In this document: positions 17,094 to 25,695 of the stretch, one piece after another | Layout of the letters: each line of letters begins with the position of its first letter | Position numbering within the stretch: the stretch's first letter is position 1 | NCBI GenBank assembly: GCA_025360645.1 | Contig: JANYBT010000069.1 | Location: 1-38,347 of the forward strand | Length of the DNA: 38,347 bases | DNA from: Acidobacteriaceae bacterium | GTDB lineage: Bacteria > Acidobacteriota > Terriglobia > Terriglobales > Acidobacteriaceae | Direction of reading: 5' to 3' | Made by a program: the position numbers and the translations under genes | Notes under the pieces: model-generated | What the model saw: only the letters and a program-made list of their open reading frames with translations | Told to the model about the DNA's origin: nothing | The model's database searches: none

Positions 17094-20000
17094 CGCTTTC
17101 CCTCCGGGTTTGACAACGGAAATCCCCCCACATGCATATGCGCCATGCGCTGCGGATTCTTGATCTTTTGCCGCGCCATCCATTCCTCCGCTTCGCGCAC
17201 CATTTCCTCGCCGCGCGAATTGTTCATCAGTTCCCCGGCCAGGCGGCGGGCAGACATGGCATAGCTCACCATATCTGCGTCCTGAAACATGCGGCTGGCA
17301 GTGTCGAACTCATGCACCGCGCCGCCGCAGTCCCCGCGCTGCACCGCCAACCCCGCGAAAATGCTTTTCGCAAACGCCTTGCCCATCGCGGCTGATTCCC
17401 CGCCCAGGCTCTTGGCATCGTTTTCAGCCACCCGAAGACAGGCTTCCTTCCGTTGAGCGTTATCACTGCCGGCCGCCACCGCCAGATGGGTGCGGGCGCG
17501 AATGTCCTTCCACAAAATGCGCAGAGTGGGGACCCGATGCAGATGATTGGCCTTAAACTCTCTCCACTGCTCCGCCAGGTAGTCCAGGCTCTGGTCGGCG
17601 GTGCCCTCGTACAGGTTCGCGTACATGGTCGAGTGTGTGGCCATAGCGTGTTGCAGATGATAGCCGCCCTGGCTCCAGTGAGTAACCGCGTCCTCGGCCG
17701 ATTGCCGCGCCGCTTGCGGCCGGTCCATCGCCAGTTCCACCATGGGTCGGCAGAAAGCTTCCAGGTTGGTGAAGGTGTATAAATCGCCAAGTTCCTGCGC
17801 GTCCCCCATCAGCGGGGCGGTGCGGCGAATCAATTCCGCGAACTCACCCACATGTTGCAGCGAGTAAAGGTAAAGAGTTCGAGCCGTGCCTAGTTCGTAG
17901 CGGACGCCGGTGCATTCCGCGCTGTAGATGGCTTCCGCTTCCAGAAAACGGCGGCCCGCCGTGCGCCAGTCGGCGGAAATGTACGCCACCGCGCCCTCTG
18001 CCAACGTCATGTTCGCGATCAGGCTTCGGTCGGGAAACCGTGCCGCCATGTTCCTCCCCGCCTGGATCAGCTGCAGTGCGTGTTCCCGGCCGCGTTGTCG
18101 TCCCTCCAGTGAAACCAGGTTGTGCGCGGCCAGGAAGATTGCGCGGATCATGCGGACAGGCTCTCCCGCTCGCAACGCCAGCCACAAGCCCAGCAGGCTG
18201 AAATACATTCCCGCGAATAAGTCCACCATATTGAAGGGTGCCGCCACCGACCAGGCCGCATCAATCCGGTTGAGTTCCTTCCTGGAAATTTCAGCCTCGG
18301 GCCTTTCCCTTACTTTGAGGCCCTGCAGAACCAGCCGCATGCGGATCCACAGCAACGACAGCAAAATTGCGTTGCGGCTCTCTGGCATCCGCAACCCCAC
18401 CCTCGACAAGACCCGGCGAAAAATCTCCTTCCCCTCGTCCACTTTGCCGCTCGAGCAGTAGTGAAACGCCGCCTGGCGCTCCATCTCCAGGCCTTGCTCT
18501 CCGGGCAGCCGAGCCGCCACAAACTCAAATTCGGTGGCGGCCTCCACGCCACGGCCCGCGTTGGCCAGCGCATTGGCGAGTTTGGCGTGCAGTTCCGGAG
18601 TCTGGCTCTCTTCCCTTCCCGCCAGTCGAATCGCCTTGCGGAACAACTGGGTGGCGCGGTCAAACGCCAAAGTGCTCTGCGCCCTTTCTCCCGCCAAGTC
18701 GAAGTAATGGCCGGCCTTGCCAGACAATCCCGCAGCCTCGCAATGCACTCCCAAAGTTTCCGCATCGCCACGCCCGGACGATTCCAGCGTGGTGGCCAAT
18801 GACAGATGAAGGCGCGTCGTCGTTTCCGCCGAAAGATGATGCACCACGGTTTCGCGTACGCGATCGTGATAAGTCTCCAACTCGTCCAGTTCGCCGCCGC
18901 CCGTGCTCCGCACCATGCGGCCGTTCCGCAGCACCGCCAGCGGAGCGTGTGTCCGGGAATGGAATCCGGCGGCGGTGTAGGCATCCAGCTGCGCCAGAGG
19001 TCTGCCTGAAATGGCAATCGTTTCCAGCAAGCGCCTCGCATCTTCGGACATTTCCTCCACCCGCTTCCAAATCACCGCGTCTAAATCGAACCTGCCTCCC
19101 TCCCGCTCCACGCCCTCGTCTGCCTCGCCGATGGAGTGGGCAAGTTCTTGAATGAAAAATGGATTGCCGCTAGCTTCGGCAGCGGCACGGGCGGCTTGCT
19201 TCGCCGAACCCGGGCTGCCCGTGCCCAGTATCTTTTCCGCCAGCCGCTGCCCCTCGGCTGCTTGCAAAGGTCCTAGCGTAATGTCCAGAGTCTCCGTTTG
19301 ATGTTCCGCGAGTCCATCCGCCAACATGCGCAAACACGCGCTGCCGCCTTCATACTCCGAGCGAAAGGTGAAGATGAACAGCAAAGGCGGGGGATCGGGC
19401 GCCGCCATCAGTTCCAGCAACAACGCTGCGCTGTCCGCATCTCCCCATTGCAAGTCGTCAATCAGCAGCGCCACTGGTCGGACCGCACACAGCCTCTGAA
19501 ACAGATCCCGCAGCGCCTGAAAAGCCCGGCGCCTCAGTTCCCGTGGTTCGATCGCCGCAATCGCGATGGGCTTCGCATCTTTTCCGTCCACCGCGCGCAG
19601 CAGCACTGGGAATACATGCGTGAGTGGCGCCACATCGTGGGGGAGCAGCCGGGCACACTCGGATTCCGGAATGCGCTTCAGATAACGGCTTAAGGCATCG
19701 ATGGCCGAGTCCATGGCTTTGTAAGGCACCGACTCCTGTTCATAGCATCGGCCTCGCAAAAACAAAACGTCGCGCACTTGCGGCTGCTCGGTGAAGTAGC
19801 GCACCAGCGAGCTCTTTCCGATTCCTGAAACTCCTCGCACCATGGCCACCGCCGGCCGACCTCGGCGCGAATAATTCAGCGCTTGCTCCAGTGTCGCCAG
19901 CTCCGCGTCACGACCCACAAAGATGGCCGCTTCCGCGTCACGCAACGCTTTTTTGGACGGACGTCTGGGTTCGACGTCCGTTCCCTCCCCTTGCAGCCGC

Positions 20001-20938
20001 TTCAGAATCTCGTCGCCAGGCGGCCGCGCTCCCGGTTCCACTTGCAGCAGTTCGAGGCAGAGCTTATCCAGATCTTCGGGAACTTTCTGCGCCAGGTTCC
20101 GCGGCGGAAACGGAGTCCCATGCATCTTGCGGCGAAACATTTCCGAATGACTGCCGGTGAACGGGATTTGTCCGGTCAGCGCTTCGTACAACATCACGCC
20201 CACGGAATACCAGTCGCTGGCTGCGGAGAGCGCCTCGCCTCGCGTCTGCTCCGGCGACATGTACACCGCCGTGCCTGCGGTCCGGTCGGCTGCCGAGTCG
20301 CGGTTGATTTCCGCCACTTCCGCCGCCAGCCCGAAATCCAATACCACGGCCCGCCCATCGGTCGTCACCATCACGTTGGAAGGCTTGATGTCGCGATGCA
20401 GCTTGCCGGCCGCGTGCAGCGCTAACAATCCCGAAACCACCTGGCACAGGACGGACCGGATTCGAGCCGGATCGCTGGGCATGGGCCGGGCGGGAGCGAC
20501 TGCGGTCGCATCGGCGTCCACCGCCGCACCTTCGAGTGCTGGATTCGCTACCGTGGCGCGTTCTACCGTGGGGGCGGAACTCGTCAGCGTCGCCGCTTCC
20601 CGCGACACCGATGAAGAATCCAGAACGGAGTGCAGAAAATCCACCCCGTCAATGAAGTCCATGGTGTAGAACCATTGGCCTTCCTCTGCGAACAACTCAT
20701 ACAGGAGCACCAGATTGGGGTGGATGATGTTGGCGACCGAGCGGAATTCCTGCTTGAACAGATAAATCGCCGCCGGGTCCAGTTTCGGCAGTACTTTCAG
20801 CGCAACCCGAATGTCGCGCTCCCGGTCGTGGGCCTCATACACTACGCCCATGCCGCCAACCCCGACCCGCCTCACCATCTGAAAGCGTTGCGTTCCCTGG
20901 AAGGCCAAAGCGTTCGAAGGTTCGCGCGGGCCAGTCAT
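17090..20938 (-). CDS. Ser/Thr protein kinase fused to AAA-type ATPase and TPR-like region
   Basis: This 1282-residue signalling protein has three parts. Residues about 18-315 are an intact Hanks-type kinase: GVGGMG glycine loop (26-31), VALK (K48), HRDIKPSN (181-188), DFG (201-203) and the activation segment end YMSPEQ. Residues about 338-640 are a STAND/AAA-like ATPase with Walker A GVSGIGKS (369-376) and Walker B LLIDDLQWGD (491-500). Residues about 690-1270 are helical, TPR-like repeats. The layout recalls PknK-type and multidomain kinases of Acidobacteriota and Myxococcota. An Ala/Ser/Thr-rich insert at about 105-158 splits the kinase lobes. No transmembrane segment is obvious. The gene starts 6 bp after the FAD gene and overlaps the next by 4 bp, so it probably acts on or with the operon's enzymes. 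Confidence 0.9.
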   Translation of the reverse strand: MTGPREPSNALAFQGTQRFQMVRRVGVGGMGVVYEAHDRERDIRVALKVLPKLDPAAIYLFKQEFRSVANIIHPNLVLLYELFAEEGQWFYTMDFIDGVDFLHSVLDSSSVSREAATLTSSAPTVERATVANPALEGAAVDADATAVAPARPMPSDPARIRSVLCQVVSGLLALHAAGKLHRDIKPSNVMVTTDGRAVVLDFGLAAEVAEINRDSAADRTAGTAVYMSPEQTRGEALSAASDWYSVGVMLYEALTGQIPFTGSHSEMFRRKMHGTPFPPRNLAQKVPEDLDKLCLELLQVEPGARPPGDEILKRLQGEGTDVEPRRPSKKALRDAEAAIFVGRDAELATLEQALNYSRRGRPAVAMVRGVSGIGKSSLVRYFTEQPQVRDVLFLRGRCYEQESVPYKAMDSAIDALSRYLKRIPESECARLLPHDVAPLTHVFPVLLRAVDGKDAKPIAIAAIEPRELRRRAFQALRDLFQRLCAVRPVALLIDDLQWGDADSAALLLELMAAPDPPPLLFIFTFRSEYEGGSACLRMLADGLAEHQTETLDITLGPLQAAEGQRLAEKILGTGSPGSAKQAARAAAEASGNPFFIQELAHSIGEADEGVEREGGRFDLDAVIWKRVEEMSEDARRLLETIAISGRPLAQLDAYTAAGFHSRTHAPLAVLRNGRMVRSTGGGELDELETYHDRVRETVVHHLSAETTTRLHLSLATTLESSGRGDAETLGVHCEAAGLSGKAGHYFDLAGERAQSTLAFDRATQLFRKAIRLAGREESQTPELHAKLANALANAGRGVEAATEFEFVAARLPGEQGLEMERQAAFHYCSSGKVDEGKEIFRRVLSRVGLRMPESRNAILLSLLWIRMRLVLQGLKVRERPEAEISRKELNRIDAAWSVAAPFNMVDLFAGMYFSLLGLWLALRAGEPVRMIRAIFLAAHNLVSLEGRQRGREHALQLIQAGRNMAARFPDRSLIANMTLAEGAVAYISADWRTAGRRFLEAEAIYSAECTGVRYELGTARTLYLYSLQHVGEFAELIRRTAPLMGDAQELGDLYTFTNLEAFCRPMVELAMDRPQAARQSAEDAVTHWSQGGYHLQHAMATHSTMYANLYEGTADQSLDYLAEQWREFKANHLHRVPTLRILWKDIRARTHLAVAAGSDNAQRKEACLRVAENDAKSLGGESAAMGKAFAKSIFAGLAVQRGDCGGAVHEFDTASRMFQDADMVSYAMSARRLAGELMNNSRGEEMVREAEEWMARQKIKNPQRMAHMHVGGFPLSNPEGKR

Positions 20939-20944
20939 GATTGG

Positions 20945-23053
20945 CTAAACTGCTTCGCCGAAGTTTTCTCCAATGATCACCACTGGACGCCCCGACAATC
21001 CCGCCGCCGCCCGCAGTCCAGACATCACCGCGGCCTCAATGCATCCGGCATTCATCCCGGTCTTGGTCCAGTCGCCCGCCGCGTACAGATTGCTCAGGTC
21101 GGTGTCATCGGACCGGAAACGGTATTGCGTGCTGCCCTTCACCGAAAGCACATACCTCTCTGAGGGTTCCACGTTGGCGCGAAAATACTGGTTCTGCAAC
21201 CGCTCCTCGCCTTTGCCATCTTTCGCATCGGCCAGCAGATCATATTGAATCTGGCCGTCCTGATGGACGATTTGCGGAATCAATTCCTGCGATTGCGTCT
21301 TCAGGAACTGCACCGTGTTGTCGTAAACCGCCTGCCGCATTCGCGCCGGGAAGGAAGTGTCGGAGGGCGGCGGAATTCCGGGGTCCTTCATCCCTCCGCA
21401 CAAATAGCTGATCTGCAACGGGCTTTGGTCGTCCGGCCAACTCTCGTGCACCAGCAGATGGCTCATATCTGCCCAGGTGTCCAGCGGCTCCGCGTAAGAA
21501 GTCACCAATGCCCGGTCTTCGGTCCAATAACTCCAGCCCAGCCCTGCGATGTCGGGCAGGCACCACAACTGGCTTGCCTGCGTGGTGGTGGTCTTGACGT
21601 TGTCCACCAGCGCTTTCCATTTCGGCAGCGCCGCCACCAGTTCCGCCGCGACGATCGGAATGGACGCCAGCGACACCCCCAAAATCACATCGTCGAAATC
21701 CGTTCCCCGATGAAGTTCGACCGAACCCACGTCCTTCCACGGGCTCCAGTACGACTCCAGGTCAATCTTCTGCTTTTGCAACTCCCTGCCTTCGACGATC
21801 TGGTCGTAGTTGGGATGGCTGGGCCAGCACTTCATCCGCTTGACGGTGATGAATGGGTCGTAGTCTCCATCCTTGAGAGTCACTTGCTGCGCCAGCGTGA
21901 TCGACGCCACCGATTTTTTGTCCGGCGCCAGCCCCACGTTCGTCGCTCGGTGGAAAAATTTGAATTTCACGCCGCGCTGTTTCAGCACTTCATAAAGGGG
22001 CGCGAAAATCACATCGCCCATGCCCGACTGCATCCGCCAGTAAATGGAGCCGCTGTACATAAACAGCAGGCGAAGCGTGCCGTGCAGCATGACCGCCGCC
22101 GAGGCGGTATCGTTCTCGGCAAAGATCAGGTCATAAAGCGCTTTGATGATGGCCGAGTTCACCGTGATGTCGGTGGCGCCGTGCTTGCTCAGCCACTCGC
22201 GGAAATCGTACTGGTCGATCACTTTGATTCCGCCGGTCAGGACGCCGTCCGCCAGCATGCCCAGAATCGCACAGATGCCAAGATCCATGACGATCCAGAG
22301 ATGCCGCAGCTCGGTATCCTGGTCAATGCTCTCTTCCACCTCGCTCCAGAGCCACTTCAGGAATTGTTCGAGGATGCCGCCCACCGCGGCGTGAAGCCTG
22401 GTGTCCAGATGCATACTGTTGGCGAACGCAGCGTTGACCAGTTTCTCCGCGTCTTCCAGAATCACCGCGCCGCCAGTCAGGAACAGGCCCTCCGCGAACA
22501 CTTCCACTTCGCGGGTCAGCGTCCGCACTTCAGCCAAAAACGTTTCGTGAGTGATCTGGGTCTTGCCGGGGACTGGAGTGTCGCGCAACAAACTCCGCAA
22601 CGACCGCAGTACCATGCCAATCACTTCCCACAGCGAGGGCAAATGGCCAGCATCGCCGGGCAAGAGATCGTTCGCGGGAAATTCAATCAGCCAGGGATAC
22701 CACTTGCCATCCACGTTCTCCTCCAGCGTCATCTGGTTGGAGGGCTTCAAAGCCTCCGACCACGTCGCCATCGCTTCGGTCAGCGGACGGTTGGCTTCGG
22801 CATAACACTGGCGAATCAGGCGAAACGCATTCTGATAGAAGCCGAGCCAGAAATGCAGGCCGTGCTCCTCAATGCGGTTGCCATACTCGGGATTGCGTCC
22901 GCTGGCGCCTTTGCCTCCCGCGCGCCAGCCCATCTGATAGACGGTGACGTCATACTGGTCGCGAAACGCCGGGTCCTGGGTCAGCTCGAATACCGCGGAC
23001 ATGGCCGCCATCCCTGATCCCAGAACTGCGACCTTGCGTTTTTGCGGGCTCAT
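20945..23053 (-). CDS. FAD/NAD(P)-binding oxidoreductase, phytoene-desaturase/amine-oxidase-like (paralogue 1)
   Basis: This 702-residue flavoprotein begins with a Rossmann dinucleotide-binding fold, VAVLGSGMAAMSAVFEL (G12, G14), a YDVTVYQMGWRAGGKGASGR second strand and HGLHFWLGFYQNAF, as in carotenoid desaturases, hydroxysqualene dehydroxylases and amine oxidases. The C-terminal FAD motif NLYAAGDWTKTGMNAGCIEA closes the flavin site. A large central part (about 190-330) is not typical of the desaturases and has no known label that I can give. The reaction is unknown: it may desaturate or oxidise a hydrophobic substrate. It is clearly paralogous to the next gene upstream (23050-25254), and its ATG overlaps that gene's stop by 4 bp. 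Confidence 0.82.
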   Translation of the reverse strand: MSPQKRKVAVLGSGMAAMSAVFELTQDPAFRDQYDVTVYQMGWRAGGKGASGRNPEYGNRIEEHGLHFWLGFYQNAFRLIRQCYAEANRPLTEAMATWSEALKPSNQMTLEENVDGKWYPWLIEFPANDLLPGDAGHLPSLWEVIGMVLRSLRSLLRDTPVPGKTQITHETFLAEVRTLTREVEVFAEGLFLTGGAVILEDAEKLVNAAFANSMHLDTRLHAAVGGILEQFLKWLWSEVEESIDQDTELRHLWIVMDLGICAILGMLADGVLTGGIKVIDQYDFREWLSKHGATDITVNSAIIKALYDLIFAENDTASAAVMLHGTLRLLFMYSGSIYWRMQSGMGDVIFAPLYEVLKQRGVKFKFFHRATNVGLAPDKKSVASITLAQQVTLKDGDYDPFITVKRMKCWPSHPNYDQIVEGRELQKQKIDLESYWSPWKDVGSVELHRGTDFDDVILGVSLASIPIVAAELVAALPKWKALVDNVKTTTTQASQLWCLPDIAGLGWSYWTEDRALVTSYAEPLDTWADMSHLLVHESWPDDQSPLQISYLCGGMKDPGIPPPSDTSFPARMRQAVYDNTVQFLKTQSQELIPQIVHQDGQIQYDLLADAKDGKGEERLQNQYFRANVEPSERYVLSVKGSTQYRFRSDDTDLSNLYAAGDWTKTGMNAGCIEAAVMSGLRAAAGLSGRPVVIIGENFGEAV

Positions 23054-25254
23054 CGATCCACCTTCAGAGTGTCAACCGTCGTTTCCACCGTCTGCACCAC
23101 CACGACTTCTTTCTTGTGCGCCTTCCGCCGCCCGTCCATGTGACCGCCAATCGCGACGCTTCGTCCGGAAATCGCCCGGGCAGCCAGCAGCCCAGAGATG
23201 GCCGCCGCTTCAATGCAACCAGCATTGATTAAGCAATTGGTCCAGTCGCCGCTCAGCACCAGATTCGAGAAACCCGAGTCGCCAGGATCCAATCGGTATT
23301 GCCAACTATCCGTCACCGACAGCACATAGTGCTCCGTCGGATCTACATTGGCCCGGAAGAATTGGCCATTCAATCGAGCCGGGCCGGTGCCGCGTGCCGG
23401 GTCCACCATGTTTTCCCAGCGGAACTGCCCGTCCTTCTGCAGCAGATTCGGAAACGGAAACGCGCAGCCCGTCTGCAAAAACTCTTGCGCGTATTGCACC
23501 ACTCGCTGCGTGGCTTGGGCGGGGAAACCGTGATCGCTCGGCGGCGGCAGCGTCACATCTGGCATGGGACCGCAGAAATACGTAACGTTGTTCGGCGCCA
23601 GGTCGTTCGGCCAGTTCTCCCGAATTAACAAGTCGCTCATGTCGGCAAGCGTGTCGTACGGTTCCTGAAACGTGGTGATCATGACCGGCTCGGTCTGCGC
23701 CACCGGCTGGCCCATGCCGGTAATGTCCGGATACATCCAGAATTGAAACGCGATCGTCGGAATGGCCTGCACATGGGCCACCATGAGTTTCCAGGCCGAG
23801 TTGGCCGCAATCAATTCACCGCAGATGTAGGGCAACGCTCCAATCGGAATGCCCAGGAGCACGCGGTCGAAGTCCACTCCCTGCTGGAGTTGGTACGATT
23901 CGATGGGCTCCCAGTCCGTCCAGAACGATTCCAGATCGATGTTGCGCTTTTTCAGCTCTTCTCCCTCCACCAACTGCTCGTAGAAAGGTTCGCTCGGCCA
24001 ACTGGGAAGCCCACGCACGTCGTACAGTGGCTCATACTCCCCATTCTTGAGCGTCACCATGCGCTGCATCTCAATACTCGCGACCGCAGTCTTGTCGCTG
24101 TTCAATTCCAGATTTCCGACGCGGTGGAAGAATTGAAACTTGACTCCGCGCTTGCGCAGCACTTCGTAGAGCGGAGCAAACACCACATCACCCATGCCCG
24201 CCTGCATCTTCCAGTAGATCGAGCCGCGGTAGGTGAACAGCATGCGGATGGTGGCCCGCAGAGCGGTGCCGGCTTCGTAGGTGTAATACGTTCCCGCGAA
24301 CACCAGGCAGTAGAAGCCCTGCACCAGCGGCGAGGTCACAGTCTTTTCCGAGGCCCCATGTTTCTTGAGCCAATCCCGGAAGTCGAGATGGTTGATGACG
24401 TCGAAACCTTGGTCCAATACTCCGTCGGCGATAATTCCGCGGATCGTGGCGATGGTGAATTCGGCGAGAAGGTGAAACCGCCGCGCCTCGGTATTGCTGT
24501 CCAAATTCTCTGTAATGTGCTGGCGCAGCCACGTGATCAAGCGCTCCAGCAAACTTAGCAGCGCGGAGCGATGATGCACCGGGTCGCCATTGAAGGCTGC
24601 CATGTCGGCGGCCAGAGCCACCGCCGCATGCAGTACTTGCTCTTCCACCGACAACGTGATCAAGTGGGCGGCGGCCAAGCCATCTTCCACAACTTTGGTC
24701 AGGAAAGGGGCATGAGTTTCCATGAACCAGGCGAACTTGGTTCCGCCTTCGGCGGGAGTGAATTCCACATTGCTGGTGGAAACCAACAGGCTCAGCAGCC
24801 ATTTGAGCGCAATCCAGATGCACTCCTCCACGTCGGGCGGATCTTTGCTCTCCCCCGGCACCATGAGGTTAATCGGAAAGCTCAACTTCCAGTCGTACCA
24901 GGTGTCTTTTACGCGCTCGGAGAGAACAAAATAATTCGTCGGCTTAAAGGCCTCGTCCCAACGGCTGAGCGGCCGGTCCAGAGGGCGGTCGTTTTCTTCG
25001 TAGCAACGCCGCAGCATGCCGAAGGCGTTGTCATAAAAGCCGAACCAGATGTGCAGGCCGTGTTCCTGGATGCGGTCATAAATCTGCCGGTTGCGGCCGC
25101 TGGCGCCTTTGCCCCCCAGACGCCAACTCATCTGGTACACCGTGATGTCGTAGCGCTGCTGCCAATCGGCCTCGCTGGTCAGCTCAAATACAGCGGTTAG
25201 GGCGGAAACCCCTCCCCCGAGGACAGCAATCTTCTGCGGCTTTCCATTGCTCAT
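23050..25254 (-). CDS. FAD/NAD(P)-binding oxidoreductase, phytoene-desaturase/amine-oxidase-like (paralogue 2, operon leader)
   Basis: This 734-residue flavoprotein starts at the ATG at 25254, set by GGGAG 6 bases upstream; a longer in-frame reading from 25302 has no such site. It has IAVLGGGVSALTAVFEL for the dinucleotide, then YDITVYQMSWRLGGKGASGR and HGLHIWFGFYDNAFGML. A central GSIYWKMQAGMGDVVFAPLY segment is shared almost word for word with paralogue 1, and LSGDWTNCLINAGCIEA is at the C-terminal FAD site. It ends in a lysine-, valine- and threonine-rich tail that paralogue 1 lacks. It is the first gene of the four-gene operon. Function is unknown; hydrophobic substrate oxidation is inferred from the fold. 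Confidence 0.82.
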   Translation of the reverse strand: MSNGKPQKIAVLGGGVSALTAVFELTSEADWQQRYDITVYQMSWRLGGKGASGRNRQIYDRIQEHGLHIWFGFYDNAFGMLRRCYEENDRPLDRPLSRWDEAFKPTNYFVLSERVKDTWYDWKLSFPINLMVPGESKDPPDVEECIWIALKWLLSLLVSTSNVEFTPAEGGTKFAWFMETHAPFLTKVVEDGLAAAHLITLSVEEQVLHAAVALAADMAAFNGDPVHHRSALLSLLERLITWLRQHITENLDSNTEARRFHLLAEFTIATIRGIIADGVLDQGFDVINHLDFRDWLKKHGASEKTVTSPLVQGFYCLVFAGTYYTYEAGTALRATIRMLFTYRGSIYWKMQAGMGDVVFAPLYEVLRKRGVKFQFFHRVGNLELNSDKTAVASIEMQRMVTLKNGEYEPLYDVRGLPSWPSEPFYEQLVEGEELKKRNIDLESFWTDWEPIESYQLQQGVDFDRVLLGIPIGALPYICGELIAANSAWKLMVAHVQAIPTIAFQFWMYPDITGMGQPVAQTEPVMITTFQEPYDTLADMSDLLIRENWPNDLAPNNVTYFCGPMPDVTLPPPSDHGFPAQATQRVVQYAQEFLQTGCAFPFPNLLQKDGQFRWENMVDPARGTGPARLNGQFFRANVDPTEHYVLSVTDSWQYRLDPGDSGFSNLVLSGDWTNCLINAGCIEAAAISGLLAARAISGRSVAIGGHMDGRRKAHKKEVVVVQTVETTVDTLKVDR

Positions 25255-25262
25255 CGCCAGCT

Positions 25263-25329
25263 CCCGGCAAATTGTTGGCCCGGCCCCGGACAGCCGGGGC
25301 ATACAAGACAGAAGTGGGTCGTCCGACCC
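25263..25329 (-). promoter_or_regulatory. Structured 5' leader of the FAD-kinase operon
   Basis: Two perfect hairpins lie between a possible -10 element (TATAGT on the minus strand, 25346-25341) and the first start codon. They are GGGTCG/CGACCC (25316-25321 with 25324-25329, 2-base loop) and GCCCCGG/CCGGGGC (25283-25289 with 25294-25300, 4-base loop). The arm at 25300-25294 plus its neighbour also contains CCCGGC, which can pair with GCCGGG at the ribosome-binding site (25268-25263). The two pairings exclude each other. This could control translation, or could be chance in GC-rich DNA. Confidence 0.4.
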
Positions 25330-25695
25330 GAACGGAGGGAACTATATCAGAAAACAAAATCGGAGTCTTCGCACCAGAAATCCCCGTAACTCGTTGAAAA
25401 TGTCTGTAAGTGCTTGAAAACTATGAGGCGATATTTGAGGGGCGGTGAGACTGGCGCGGCCTGGCTCGGCTGGGTAACCGGAATCTCGACCATCGGTCTC
25501 GCGCAGAATGCCCTCCAGTAGCCACAGGAAGCTCGTGACGAGGCTATCGTACTCCGGGGCGACCCAAAGCTCATTCGCACCCTCACCCTGCCTTAGAACG
25601 CTTCCTACAGCAGAAATGCGCAAAACTTTGCACTATCACAAAATCTATACAATATCTTGTAGTTGCGTTTTGCAACAGAATCATTCATGCCAGAC
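25303..25695. other. Gene-poor stretch between the FAD operon and the thiolase gene
   Basis: I see no convincing gene here. The part nearest the FAD operon holds its leader and possible promoter. The part at about 25600-25690 is AT-rich compared with its surroundings and contains TACAA-TATC-TTGTA (25648-25661) and a weak 5-bp hairpin GTTGC/GCAAC (25662-25676) just past the thiolase stop. A minus-strand reading frame of 93 codons (25342-25623) shows no recognisable domain, and its base use does not persuade me that it is coding. The segment could be a remnant of an inserted or decayed gene. Confidence 0.4.

Noticed and set aside
20945-23053. 590-codon plus-strand reading (21245-23017) opposite the first FAD gene
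   Set aside because: It is long, but its product is rich in His, Arg and Gln with no domain, whereas the minus strand encodes an intact flavoprotein with both FAD motifs.
25283-25329. The two leader hairpins as transcription terminators
   Set aside because: Neither is followed by a T-run on either strand, so they are described as leader structure instead.
25342-25623. 93-codon minus-strand frame in the gene-poor stretch
   Set aside because: No domain, no convincing ribosome-binding site, and a Cys/Phe/Arg-rich end. It could be a decayed gene fragment but I cannot support calling it one.
25662-25676. GTTGC/GCAAC hairpin after the thiolase gene
   Set aside because: The stem is only 5 bp and no T-run follows on the minus strand, so it is too weak to call a terminator.
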